Shown: piece after piece, positions 1 to 12,714 of the stretch
Position numbering within the stretch: the stretch's first letter is position 1
Layout: each line of letters begins with the position of its first letter
NCBI GenBank assembly: GCA_964569295.1
Contig: CAZMVU010000006.1
Coordinates: 1-61,801, forward strand
Length of the DNA stretch: 61,801 bases
Source of the DNA: CAZMVU01 sp964569295
GTDB lineage: Bacteria > Hydrogenedentota > Hydrogenedentia > Hydrogenedentales > JAGMZX01
Direction: 5' to 3'
Notes under the pieces: generated by a model
Databases searched by the model: none
Seen by the model: only the letters and a program-made list of their open reading frames with translations
What the model was told of the DNA's origin: nothing
Made by a program: the position numbers and the translations under genes

Positions 1-95
<95 letters not shown>

Positions 96-136
96 ACCCT
101 CTGTGTCTCTGTGGTGCAATACCCTCTTCCCATCTT

Positions 137-1501
<1,365 letters not shown>

Positions 1502-1506
1502 GGTTC

Positions 1507-1534
1507 TTTATAGTAACGCAGCGCCCCTGGGCAA
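1507..1534 (-). promoter_or_regulatory. Candidate sigma-70 promoter giving a leaderless activator mRNA
   Basis: On the minus strand, TTGCCC (1534-1529) is followed after 16 bases by TATAAA (1512-1507). The -10 box ends only five bases before the ATG at 1501, so transcription would begin at or next to the start codon. This agrees with the lack of a Shine-Dalgarno site. It is a match by eye only. Confidence 0.4.
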
Positions 1535-1663
1535 TGGCAGGCGGCCGGCCCATGTTAACCTACCGTTCGGTTGGTCTTGATTTTATAGAATTGCCAATGC
1601 AAGAATGATGGCGAAACGGAGGAACGATCGAAATCTTCTTCTTTAGGCACAAGGAGACCCAAT

Positions 1664-3214
1664 ATGGCCAAAGTAGTCACGGCAGACGAAGCAGTAGCGC
1701 TGGTTCCAGACGGGGGGACATTGCTCATTGTTCCCATGCCCTCTGAAGAGGTGTATCCGGCTTTCGGGCGGCAGTTCAAGGAGACGGGCTCGCCGAAGGA
1801 TCTCACGGTCCTCTGGGCGGCGGGTCTCGGGCCGTTCAGCGAGGAACCTCAGGGCATGAACCATTTCGCGGTGCCGGGCATGATGAAGCGGCTTATCGCG
1901 GCGCACATCGGCTTGAACCACGCGGTGATGAAGATGGTCGCGATGAACCAATGCGAAACGTACATTCTCCCGCAGGGCGTCATGTGCCAGCTCTATCGCG
2001 AGATTGGCGGCGGGCGGCCGGGCCTGCTCACACGGGTGGGGCTGGGCACCTTCATCGACCCGCGCATCGAGGGCGGCAAGGCCAACCAGGTGACCCAGGA
2101 TTGCGAAGACCTGGCCGAGGTCGTGGAAGTGGGCGGCCGTGAGCATCTGTTATATAAACGTATGCACATCGATGCGGCGGTGATCCGCGGCACCGCGGTG
2201 GACCCGGCGGGGAATATAACCGCCGACGACGAAGCCATTCGCATGGAAAACTTCGAGGCGGCAATGGCCGCGCGCAACAGCGGCGGGATTGTGATTGCCC
2301 AGGTGCAGGAAGTGCTCGATGCGCCGGTGAACCCGCATCATGTCTTTGTGCCGGGCGTGTTCGTAGACTACGTGGTTGTGGCGCAGACCCCCGAGGCGCA
2401 CCCGCACACGCTGTTTACGCAGCATGACGATACCTTCACGGGCAAGAAGTACGCCGACTTGGCGCAGGAAATCCACCCGATGCCGTTGGGGCCGGAAAAA
2501 GTGATCTGTCGGCGAGCGGCCATGGAACTTCGCCCCGAGATGAATGTAAACCTCGGTATCGGCATTCCCATGGGGGTGGCGCAGGTGGCCTTCGAGGAGG
2601 GCCTGCTGGACGCGCTCATGCTGAACACCGAGATCGGCGTGCTGGGCGGCCTGCCGGAAGGCGGCACGAACTTCGGCCCCGCCAAAAACCCGAAGGCCTT
2701 CATCTCGCAAGCCGCCATGTTCGACTTCTACGACGGCGGCGGGCTGGATGCTACGTGCGTGGGTATGGCCCAGGCAGACAAACACGGCAATGTGAATGTA
2801 AGCCGGCTGGGGCCGAAGGTTATCGGCTGCGGCGGCTTCGTCAACATTACCCAGTCCGCCCAGAAATGCTGCTTCTGCGGCGAGTTCTCCGCCGTCGGGC
2901 ACGATGCCACCGTCGAGAACGGCCGGCTACTCATCCGCGAACATGGGAAGGTGGCCAAATTCATGGACCATGTCGAACAGATAACCTTCAGCGGTGACGT
3001 GGCCAGGCGCGCAGGGCAGGAGGTGCTCTATATCACGGAGCGCTGCGTGTTCCAACTCGTCCCCGAAGGACTCAAGCTCATCGAGGTGGCTCCCGGCGTA
3101 GACATGCAGGCGGACATCCTGGACCGCATGGACTTCCAGCCCATCGTGCCGGATGACGTGAAGCCCATGGCCGAGGCATTGTTCCAGGAGGCGCCGCTGG
3201 GAATGCCGCTGTAG
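1664..3214 (+). CDS. Acyl-CoA:acetate/3-ketoacid (propionate) CoA-transferase, fused alpha-beta
   Basis: A 516-residue family I CoA-transferase in which both halves lie in one chain, as in propionate CoA-transferase. It would move CoA between short-chain acyl-CoAs and free acids in the cytoplasm. The N-terminal half (about 1-260) has the PDGGTLLI start expected of the alpha domain. The beta half has the NLGIGIP motif (296-302) and the active-site region TEIGVLGGLPEGG (322-334), in which E323 aligns with the catalytic glutamate that forms the CoA thioester. The ATG follows AAGGAG (1651-1656) by seven bases. A strong hairpin follows the stop, so it is probably monocistronic. Substrate specificity cannot be read from the sequence. 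The divergent sigma-54 activator is the likely regulator. Confidence 0.88.
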   Translation: MAKVVTADEAVALVPDGGTLLIVPMPSEEVYPAFGRQFKETGSPKDLTVLWAAGLGPFSEEPQGMNHFAVPGMMKRLIAAHIGLNHAVMKMVAMNQCETYILPQGVMCQLYREIGGGRPGLLTRVGLGTFIDPRIEGGKANQVTQDCEDLAEVVEVGGREHLLYKRMHIDAAVIRGTAVDPAGNITADDEAIRMENFEAAMAARNSGGIVIAQVQEVLDAPVNPHHVFVPGVFVDYVVVAQTPEAHPHTLFTQHDDTFTGKKYADLAQEIHPMPLGPEKVICRRAAMELRPEMNVNLGIGIPMGVAQVAFEEGLLDALMLNTEIGVLGGLPEGGTNFGPAKNPKAFISQAAMFDFYDGGGLDATCVGMAQADKHGNVNVSRLGPKVIGCGGFVNITQSAQKCCFCGEFSAVGHDATVENGRLLIREHGKVAKFMDHVEQITFSGDVARRAGQEVLYITERCVFQLVPEGLKLIEVAPGVDMQADILDRMDFQPIVPDDVKPMAEALFQEAPLGMPL

Positions 3215-3256
3215 GCTGCCCTGCACTTCAAGCTGCGGTCGACGGTTGAGATTAAT

Positions 3257-3290
3257 CGGACGGATCGGTCAGATCAGACTGATCCGTCCG
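3257..3290 (+). terminator. Hairpin terminator after the CoA-transferase
   Basis: Fourteen-base arms (3257-3270 and 3277-3290, one mismatch) flank a six-base loop, followed by AATCTTCTTA. The stem is strong but the T-run is weak. It lies 43 bases after the CoA-transferase stop and before the next plus-strand gene. Confidence 0.65.
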
Positions 3291-3370
3291 AATCTTCTTA
3301 CAGGTGCGCCGTTTCGCCCTTGGATGGACGCTTCCTCTATGATGACGGTTAACCATCGAGGAGAACCGCC

Positions 3371-4726
3371 ATGTTCACGCTGACCGCCCTGCTGCTTATT
3401 GCTGCGACTGCAACCGGCGCAAATTTGCCGCCACTCGAAAACGCCATGCCCGTGCGCATTGCCGGTGAATGGGCCCTCACCGTGGGACCGGGCACAGTCG
3501 TCCTCGGCGGCCATACCTATGAACTCGAGGACCGGGTGGATCTCGAAGTGCCGCCCGTCGAACCCATCACGGTGCGCGACGAGTGCCACGCGCGTATCCC
3601 GGTTTTCAACCCTGAACGCGCCGGATGGGCCAAGAGCACGCGGCCGCGCGGCATCACCACCGAAGAAACAACCGCCCCCGGTCTGCTCGACGCCGATTCT
3701 GTGCGGCTGAAGGCGGCGCCGGGCGATGCCCAGGTCTATGTGCGCGGCGAAGATTTCGACTTCGACCCGGTGTGGGGCGCCTTCGGCCGGCTCGAGGGGA
3801 GCGCCATTGCGCCGGAGCAGGCGGTCTTCCTGGATTACGAATACACGCCCGCGCGGCTCGATGTCATCACGGTGGGGCCGCGGGGCCACGCGAGCCATGG
3901 CGCGGGCACGCCGGGGGTAGGGGCAATCCCGATGCCTGCAATCAGTGAAGAAGTGGCAGCCGTGGCGACGGTGTGGTTGCGCGGTCCCATGGACCGGCTC
4001 ACTGCCGATTGCATTTACCCCGTCGAGTATTCGTCCGCCGAGTCCGCCGTTGCAGAACCCAAGGTGGCCAAAGGCGCGTTGCCCAACACCCGGGCTAAGG
4101 TCGAGGCCGGCGAACCGGTGACCATCGTGGCCTGGGGCGATAGCGTAACGGCGGGCGGCGGCGTGAACACCAATCCAAACGATTGGTACCAGCACCAATT
4201 CGCGGCGCTCTTGAAGGCGCGTTTTCCAGATGCGAAGCCAAGGGTGTTCACGGCGGGCTGGGGCGGTGCGAATATGCGCGATTGGCTCGATGCGCCCGAG
4301 GGCGGCCCGTATGACTTCGAACGCGATGTGCTGGGGCCGAAGCCGGACCTGGTGGTCATCGAGTTCGTGAACGACGCCTCCCTCGATGCTGAAGACATCG
4401 CCACGCAGTATGGGCCGGTCATCGAACGCTTGCGCAATGCCGGCGCCGAGGTCGTGGTCTTTACACCCCACTTTGTGCGTCAGGACTTCATGCGCGCGGA
4501 ACCGGGGGAAAAGATAGCCGCGGACCCCAGGCCCTATGTGAAGGGCTTGCGCCAGTTTGCGGACGAACACGGCGTGGCCCTCGCCGACGCCGCGGCGGTG
4601 TGGGCCGGCTTATGGCGCAAGGGCATTCCCTACATAACGCTGCTGGCCAACAGCATCAACCACCCGGATGCCCGGGGCCACCGGATTTTCGCCGAGGCGC
4701 TATTGGCCTTTTTCCCCGCGCCGTGA
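3371..4726 (+). CDS. Secreted SGNH/GDSL hydrolase
   Basis: A 451-residue exported protein. Residues 1-17 form a signal peptide ending near ATATGA. The C-terminal half (about 245-451) is an SGNH esterase fold with GDSVTAG (256-262, nucleophile S258), a Gly/Asn-containing block at WGGANM, and a C-terminal NHPDARGH block (430-437) supplying the histidine. The Asp normally found a few residues before the HP histidine is not evident, so the catalytic acid is uncertain. Residues 20-240 look like a beta-rich accessory region with no family I can name. It may be an acetylesterase acting on polysaccharide (inference). The ATG follows GAGGAG (3358-3363) by seven bases. It converges with the minus-strand gene ending at 4813. 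Confidence 0.8.
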   Translation: MFTLTALLLIAATATGANLPPLENAMPVRIAGEWALTVGPGTVVLGGHTYELEDRVDLEVPPVEPITVRDECHARIPVFNPERAGWAKSTRPRGITTEETTAPGLLDADSVRLKAAPGDAQVYVRGEDFDFDPVWGAFGRLEGSAIAPEQAVFLDYEYTPARLDVITVGPRGHASHGAGTPGVGAIPMPAISEEVAAVATVWLRGPMDRLTADCIYPVEYSSAESAVAEPKVAKGALPNTRAKVEAGEPVTIVAWGDSVTAGGGVNTNPNDWYQHQFAALLKARFPDAKPRVFTAGWGGANMRDWLDAPEGGPYDFERDVLGPKPDLVVIEFVNDASLDAEDIATQYGPVIERLRNAGAEVVVFTPHFVRQDFMRAEPGEKIAADPRPYVKGLRQFADEHGVALADAAAVWAGLWRKGIPYITLLANSINHPDARGHRIFAEALLAFFPAP

Positions 4727-4812
4727 AAGTTTCCAGCCTTGAAACGCAACGGCATGTCCCGCGCCCCGCAACAGACCCGCGTCGTTTGGCGCTGGTTACA
4801 AACCACGCAGGC

Positions 4813-6234
4813 TCACGGCTGTGGCCGCAAGACGTGTACGCTCTGCGCAGGGATGGGCAGGGTCAATGCCCCCGCCTCGACGGTGCTGGCGCGTTCCGTC
4901 GCCGTGTCTTGGTATACCGTGCCATCCAGGCTGTCCAGGCCCTCAAGCGTATAGGTGAGCGGGCTCGTCCACTCGTTGACCACGATAAGACAGACGCCGT
5001 CCGGCGCATCCTTCGCAAGCACGACAATACCGCGGTCCACGGAGCCGAACGTTGGCGCGAAGGCCGCCTCGACAGGCAGGTCGGCTTCGGGGGCGCTGAG
5101 GACCGGCTGCAATTCATCGAGTTCACTTACAACCTCGAGGAGTTCCTTCCAGAAAGGGACATCCTTCTCGATGGTAGTGGTGCCCCAGTAGAAGATAGCC
5201 CGGGCGCCGTGGACGATGGCGTCGAAGGCCATGAAGCGCGTTTCCTGTTTCGTGGGGCGGCGCAGGCGCTCGCGCACTTCGGGCTCTTCTTCCTCGAACA
5301 AGTCGCCCCAGCCAAAGCCTTGCAACACCATCCATACGGGCTTATCCGGCGCGGCCGCCTGCATACGCTCCGTGTAGGCGCCCACAGCCGCCACCGTCTG
5401 ATCGGCGATGTCGCTGTGGCGCACGCGCTGCGACCGGGGCACGGGGTATATATCGCAGCCCACCACATCCGCCGCACGGTTGAATGCGGCCAATTGCTCG
5501 ATCTGGTTGCGCGGGGCGTGGTTCATCCACACGAGATGCACCGGGTCAAGCCGTTTAATGAACCGGTAGCCCTCGTAGAGGCCTTCGGCCAGTTTCGCAG
5601 CACGCTCTGGGGCATCCGCCATGTTAAGGTCCGGCTCGGGCGGGGCCTCATCGAGTTGCTCCCAGAGTTTATCCGCGATGCGCTCCGCCTTCGCGTATTC
5701 TCCGAACTCGCGCAGCTCGCGTGATTGGCGAAGCTGGCCGCGCAACGCGTCGCGGCGGCTCTGTTCCTCGATGCCGTCGATGCGCTCAGCCAATTGGCGC
5801 GGTTCCCGCTGCTCGCGCCAGGTCTGCGCCCGGTACCAAGTGTTCCACAGGGCTTCATCTGGCACCTCCCACACAGCCAAGGCGGGATGCTCCCCGAGTG
5901 CATCCACCGACTTGCGCACCAACGCCTCCCGATCCTCCCGATTCACGCTGAAATCGATCTTCATGCCTGTGTTAATCCATGCCCATACTCCAACCTCATG
6001 CAGCCGGTCCAGGGCGCCCACATTCTCCCGGGACCGAACCAGGTTGAAACCCGCTTCGGCTACTTCCTCCAGCAGGGCATCCTCTTTCGGGATTTCATAC
6101 AGGCCAATCAAGAAAGTTCGCGTGCCATTTATCACGGCCATGCCATCGGCATCCAGGGTAACCGTAGCCGCTTGCGCTGTTGTGCAGGCGGCCGCCAGAA
6201 CCACACCGGCAAGACTTACAAACTTCCATCCCAT
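4813..6234 (-). CDS. Secreted glycosidase-like TIM-barrel protein
   Basis: A 473-residue exported protein, from ATG 6234, which is preceded by AGAGGAG about eight bases upstream. An in-frame extension to 6498 exists but lacks coding character. The first 24 residues form a signal peptide (cleavage after AQA). The body resembles the (beta/alpha)8 glycoside hydrolases. VWEVPDEALW sits where clan GH-A enzymes have their acid/base region, and HGARAIFYWG resembles a late barrel strand. A charged coiled stretch of about 70 residues (rich in Glu, Arg and Gln) is inserted after that motif, which is unusual. I cannot assign a GH family, so substrate and activity are unknown. The secretory signal fits the other polymer-degrading proteins in the window. 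Confidence 0.68.
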   Translation of the reverse strand: MGWKFVSLAGVVLAAACTTAQAATVTLDADGMAVINGTRTFLIGLYEIPKEDALLEEVAEAGFNLVRSRENVGALDRLHEVGVWAWINTGMKIDFSVNREDREALVRKSVDALGEHPALAVWEVPDEALWNTWYRAQTWREQREPRQLAERIDGIEEQSRRDALRGQLRQSRELREFGEYAKAERIADKLWEQLDEAPPEPDLNMADAPERAAKLAEGLYEGYRFIKRLDPVHLVWMNHAPRNQIEQLAAFNRAADVVGCDIYPVPRSQRVRHSDIADQTVAAVGAYTERMQAAAPDKPVWMVLQGFGWGDLFEEEEPEVRERLRRPTKQETRFMAFDAIVHGARAIFYWGTTTIEKDVPFWKELLEVVSELDELQPVLSAPEADLPVEAAFAPTFGSVDRGIVVLAKDAPDGVCLIVVNEWTSPLTYTLEGLDSLDGTVYQDTATERASTVEAGALTLPIPAQSVHVLRPQP

Positions 6235-6367
6235 TGCGAATCTCCTCTGTTTACAAGCCCCGCCATTATCCAGGAGGGCCGCGCTTACGTCGCAGTATAT
6301 TTGTCGTTTTATACCGCCCGTTACGATCTTTAAGGCACCAATCCCCCATCCCCGACGACTTCGCGGG

Positions 6368-7411
6368 TCACTTTGCAGGCCCGTGGGTGCGCCGGAGTTG
6401 GCCACACGCGGCTTCGATATCCTGACCCTTCTCCTGGCGCAAGGTCGCCTTGATCCCCCGGGCCGCGAGGGCATCGCGGAACGCTGCCGCCCGCGCATGG
6501 GGTGTCGGCTGATAGCCCATGCCCGCCACCGGGTTCCACGGTATCAGGTTCACAAAGGGCCTCAGCTCACCCACATAGGCAATGAGTTCCCCGGCATCAT
6601 CGAGACTGTCGTTTACCCCGTCGAGGAGCGTCCACTCGATGGTGAACTGCCGCCCCCCCACACGCTGGTAGTGACACAGCGCTTCGCGCAGGCGTGCCAG
6701 TGGATAGCGGCGGTTAAGAGGCACGAGTTTATCACGCAACGCGTCGTTCGCCCCGTGCAGCGATACACTGAGCCGAATCTGCATGTCTTCCCCGGCGAAG
6801 CGCTCGATCTGTTTCGCTTCCCCAACCGTGGAAATCGTGATCTTGCGCGCGCCAATACCAAGACCCGCCGGCGCCATAAGCATGCGCGCGCTATCGAGTA
6901 CGGCTTCATAGTTGCGGAAGGGCTCTCCCATGCCCATGAACACAATGTTCGGCGTGCGCGCGCCCAGCTCCTCGCCCGCAAGCAGGGAGAGGGCTTGTCC
7001 TACAATTTCGCCCGGTTCAAGGTTACGCGTAAAGCCCGCGAGCCCCGTCGCACAGAAGCTGCATTGCAGCGCACAGCCCACCTGCGACGACAAGCACAGT
7101 GTGACACGCGCCCGGTCTCGAATAAGCACCGCCTCGACACATTCGCCATCGGGCAGCGCGAAAAGGGCCTTCTTGGTACCGGTCCCCGCCGATTCCTGCA
7201 CCTCCACCGGGACAACCGGCAGGGCCACATAATGTTCGGCGAGTTGCGTGCGCAGGGGTTTCGACAGGTCGGTCATCGCGTCGAAGTCGAACACGCGCTT
7301 TGCATGGATCCAATGGAACAACTGGCGCCCCTGGAAAGGCTGAATATCCAGGGTGTCGGCTATTTGCTCCGAACGCATACCAGCGAGAACAGTCTTCATT
7401 TCGTGCAGCAT
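6368..7411 (-). CDS. rlmN: 23S rRNA (adenine2503-C2)-methyltransferase / tRNA A37 methyltransferase RlmN
   Basis: A 347-residue radical-SAM enzyme that methylates C2 of A2503 in 23S rRNA and of A37 in some tRNAs. The 4Fe-4S ligands are in CALQCSFC (C113, C117, C120). FMGMGEPF and SVSLHGA are the usual radical-SAM contact motifs. The C-terminal DIEAACGQL holds the mechanistic Cys C336, and C106 lies in the N-terminal part of the domain. Its length is usual for the family. It starts five bases after the upstream lipoprotein gene ends, so the two are probably cotranscribed. Minor uncertainty: an internal ATG four codons in could also serve as the start. Confidence 0.95.
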   Translation of the reverse strand: MLHEMKTVLAGMRSEQIADTLDIQPFQGRQLFHWIHAKRVFDFDAMTDLSKPLRTQLAEHYVALPVVPVEVQESAGTGTKKALFALPDGECVEAVLIRDRARVTLCLSSQVGCALQCSFCATGLAGFTRNLEPGEIVGQALSLLAGEELGARTPNIVFMGMGEPFRNYEAVLDSARMLMAPAGLGIGARKITISTVGEAKQIERFAGEDMQIRLSVSLHGANDALRDKLVPLNRRYPLARLREALCHYQRVGGRQFTIEWTLLDGVNDSLDDAGELIAYVGELRPFVNLIPWNPVAGMGYQPTPHARAAAFRDALAARGIKATLRQEKGQDIEAACGQLRRTHGPAK

Positions 7412-7416
7412 AGAAC

Positions 7417-8325
7417 TCAGTATTCACCTTGTTGTGCGGCGCCGGGCACGCGGTCGAGCTGAATGCCCAATTGTGCGGCCTGCGCCTGGATATCAAAGTA
7501 GGCATCGGGAATTTCCGCATTGGGAATGATTTTCCGAAAATCGAGGCGCATCCGGGTGGCATCGAGCGGGAAGACCGACTCGGTCCAGGTAGGCAGATAG
7601 ACCCCCTCTACCAGCCGGTAGCCGCCCGCCGAGGTCACGGCCACCACCTCACCACGCCGGTTCAAGCGTTCATTCTCCACCACAACCCAGGGCGGGCCCT
7701 TAATCGTAAGCCGCCGCTTGACCGCACGCCTGCCGGCCGTTGCCACGGCCACCTCCACGGTTTGCGACTCGGGGTCGAAATCCGTCATGCCGACGCGCTC
7801 GCGGTCGATGTCGGCCCAGTCCTCGGGGAAAAACATCTCGCGCGCAATGTCTGCCGGGGACACGCTGAAATCGACCGAAGCCCGCTGCTCTCCCGCAAGA
7901 CGGTAGTAAAACTCTTTTTCCGTGGGAAAAGCGAACAGGAATTCACTGCCGACACAGGTCAGGCGCACTACTGTGCTGCCGTATTTGCGCCCCACCACGT
8001 GCAGATCGGCCGGCCGGCGAAAATAGACCGAGCTTCGGTGAAGCCGTTGCACGCCGCTGACATCCGGGGAGTCCATGGTAAAAGCGCAGGGGCCTCTGAA
8101 TGTCTCCACAGCACGGTCGTTGGCGGCAAGACCGGCCAATACCGCATCGAGTTGCGGCGCACTTTCCGGTAACGGTTGCTGCTCCCAGGGAACGCCGGGG
8201 GTATGTCGGCAACCCGTTTGAAGGCCGCCAATACAAAGCAGAATCAGCGCGCCCAGGCGCGCCAGCAGCAACGGGCGCGCAGGGGCCGCGGAAGTATGGG
8301 GGGAACAAGGACTTCGGAAGGGCAT
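7417..8325 (-). CDS. Probable outer-membrane-associated lipoprotein (LolA/DUF4292-like)
   Basis: A 302-residue exported protein. A hydrophobic segment near residues 18-37 is followed by LQTGC, a weak lipobox with Cys39 as the candidate lipidated residue. The remainder looks like a beta-rich, lipid-binding half-barrel of the LolA or DUF4292 type. Features include the phrase SSVYFRRPADLHVVGRK near 100 and a later run of antiparallel-strand-like segments ending in LDFRKIIPNAEIPDAYFD. That family binds lipid or lipoprotein in the periplasm. Family assignment is by general resemblance only. It is transcribed just upstream of rlmN. Confidence 0.6.
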   Translation of the reverse strand: MPFRSPCSPHTSAAPARPLLLARLGALILLCIGGLQTGCRHTPGVPWEQQPLPESAPQLDAVLAGLAANDRAVETFRGPCAFTMDSPDVSGVQRLHRSSVYFRRPADLHVVGRKYGSTVVRLTCVGSEFLFAFPTEKEFYYRLAGEQRASVDFSVSPADIAREMFFPEDWADIDRERVGMTDFDPESQTVEVAVATAGRRAVKRRLTIKGPPWVVVENERLNRRGEVVAVTSAGGYRLVEGVYLPTWTESVFPLDATRMRLDFRKIIPNAEIPDAYFDIQAQAAQLGIQLDRVPGAAQQGEY

Positions 8326-8566
8326 GAACTTGAATCGCCTGTGGTCATGTGATAGACTTCGGTCTCTCGTGCGTTCGCATTATAGCACGGCGAACGCCGG
8401 GCCGCACCCGCTGGCTGCTGGGGCTGCCCTTGAACAACAATCATGGTTATGGTCATAGAGCTTCGAACGAAGGTCCCTCGGGCTTTCTCAGCGGCATAAC
8501 CCAATGCACTGCGGCATGTTCGTTATGGTGTCCGGTGTTTTCCACGATTTTCAGGAGGATATACGC

Positions 8567-8839
8567 ATGGCCCGAGTATGTGATTACAGCGGCAAACGCC
8601 CCCGCGTGGGCAACCGCGTTGTGCGTCGGGGTAAAGCAAAGCGCGAAGGCGGTATCGGCCAGAACGTCACCGGTATAACCAAACGCCGTTGGAAACCGAA
8701 CCTGCAAAAAATTCGCATTGTGGATGAGAACGGTACGGTGAAGACGGTGAAGGTGTGTGCGCGCTATATCAAGGCGGGTAAGTTCCAGAAGGCACCCAAG
8801 CGGACATGGCGCAAAGGTGCGGAGGAGCAGAAGGCCTGA
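8567..8839 (+). CDS. rpmB: 50S ribosomal protein bL28
   Basis: A 90-residue basic ribosomal protein. The start is ATG 8567 because AGGAGG (8553-8558) lies eight bases upstream and the translation opens with the family-typical MARVCDYSGKRP. The later KRRWKPNLQKIR and KVCARYIKAGK blocks are characteristic of bL28. Only two isolated Cys residues remain, so the zinc-ribbon CxxC pairs of some bL28 proteins are absent. It stands alone between minus-strand genes and ends in a strong terminator. The 240 bases upstream carry no other gene. Confidence 0.95.
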   Translation: MARVCDYSGKRPRVGNRVVRRGKAKREGGIGQNVTGITKRRWKPNLQKIRIVDENGTVKTVKVCARYIKAGKFQKAPKRTWRKGAEEQKA

Positions 8840-8889
8840 TCCCTGTTGATCCGCGCCCACCCTGCCCCGCCCAGTTCTGCCCAGAAGAC

Positions 8890-8933
8890 AAACCGTGCCG
8901 CCCGGTAATAAGATACCGGACGGCACGGTTTTT
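8890..8933 (+). terminator. Rho-independent terminator of rpmB
   Basis: Near-perfect 18-base arms (8890-8907 and 8914-8931, one mismatch) around a six-base loop, ending in five T residues. It lies between convergent rpmB and gspD and the A-rich left arm lets it act in both directions, so it probably also stops transcription leaving the secretion cluster. Confidence 0.92.
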
Positions 8934-8957
8934 ATCTGCGATGCTTTCCCGCGCTTG

Positions 8958-11924
<2,967 letters not shown>

Positions 11925-12164
11925 CGAGTCCTCCCCATTACGGCCGAATTCTCTCATTGGCAACCTCTAACCCGTTTGTCCCGTCCCCCGGATGGGGGCC
12001 ATTCGGCAAGACCATACCATAACCGAAGGCCTGACTTCCTCATAGCCAATCCTGTTATCTGCCCGGTCAACAGCCGGGCTCATGGCGATACCTCGGTCTA
12101 TGAGGCGGCATGCCTACCCTACGCAGCCATTGCTTAAAATGTTGACAACACAAAGCTTCTATGC

Positions 12165-12665
12165 TCACTGGCGCACAAGAATGCAGTTCAGCCGTTTGCC
12201 GCCCTCCCGCCAATTGTAGGAGAACTCGACCTCCTCGCGGCTAACCCGGACAATTTCGCAATCGGCGATGACATCGCCCACGCCGTAGTAGTCCCCTTTT
12301 TCGTTGTCGGGCGTGACGATGCGCACCATGTCCCCCACGCCGCGGCGTGTGGGAAAGACGCCTTTCAGAATGTCGTTGCAAACATCCGGCGGTTCCGGTG
12401 GGGGCGGGGGTGGGGGCGGGGGAGGCGGCGGTGGGGGCGGTACGAGCGCTTGCCATAGCTCGGGTTTCTCGTGAATGATTTCCTGCCACTCGGCAAAGGG
12501 CCACGGCTCGACGCGCTCCTCGGAATCACGGGGAGCCAGCGTACTGAGGCGGGTGGCGAGCCGTTCGCGGTTGTCCGCGTAGGGCTCGCGCAACAAGTTC
12601 ATGACCATGAGCGCGCACAGTGCCGCAAACACGCCGATAGCCAATATGTAAACGCGCTTATCCAT
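12165..12665 (-). CDS. T2SS inner-membrane GspC/PilP-like protein with polyproline linker
   Basis: A 166-residue bitopic protein. A short cytoplasmic MDKR is followed by a transmembrane helix (about 5-24), a charged linker, 15 consecutive prolines (about 75-89) and a small C-terminal beta-rich domain with two Cys. This matches GspC/PilP architecture: an inner-membrane anchor, an extended linker and an HR-like domain that contacts the secretin N0 domain. The position between gspM and gspD supports this role. It is much shorter than typical GspC and has no PDZ domain. AAAGGA lies about nine bases before the ATG. The identity rests on architecture and context rather than clear sequence similarity. 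Confidence 0.6.
   Translation of the reverse strand: MDKRVYILAIGVFAALCALMVMNLLREPYADNRERLATRLSTLAPRDSEERVEPWPFAEWQEIIHEKPELWQALVPPPPPPPPPPPPPPPEPPDVCNDILKGVFPTRRGVGDMVRIVTPDNEKGDYYGVGDVIADCEIVRVSREEVEFSYNWREGGKRLNCILVRQ
12396..12440 (-). repeat. Polyproline-encoding C-rich tract
   Basis: Fifteen consecutive CCN codons in the GspC-like gene, seen as a G-rich tract on the plus strand. The third bases vary (G, C, A, T), so the proline run is kept by selection or is an older expansion rather than a recent pure repeat. Translation of such a run normally depends on elongation factor P. Confidence 0.93.
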
Positions 12666-12714
12666 AGTTCGCGTCCTTTCTTCTCACCAGTACAGGCGCC
12701 CGAACGCCGGCCGC

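Noticed and set aside
6235..6498. 88-codon N-terminal extension of the glycosidase-like protein
   Set aside because: Arg-rich with no coding character, and a good ribosome site and signal peptide begin at 6234.
5621..7462. Plus-strand frame of 613 codons spanning the glycosidase-like gene and rlmN
   Set aside because: It crosses two clear minus-strand genes and the intergenic gap and has no motif.
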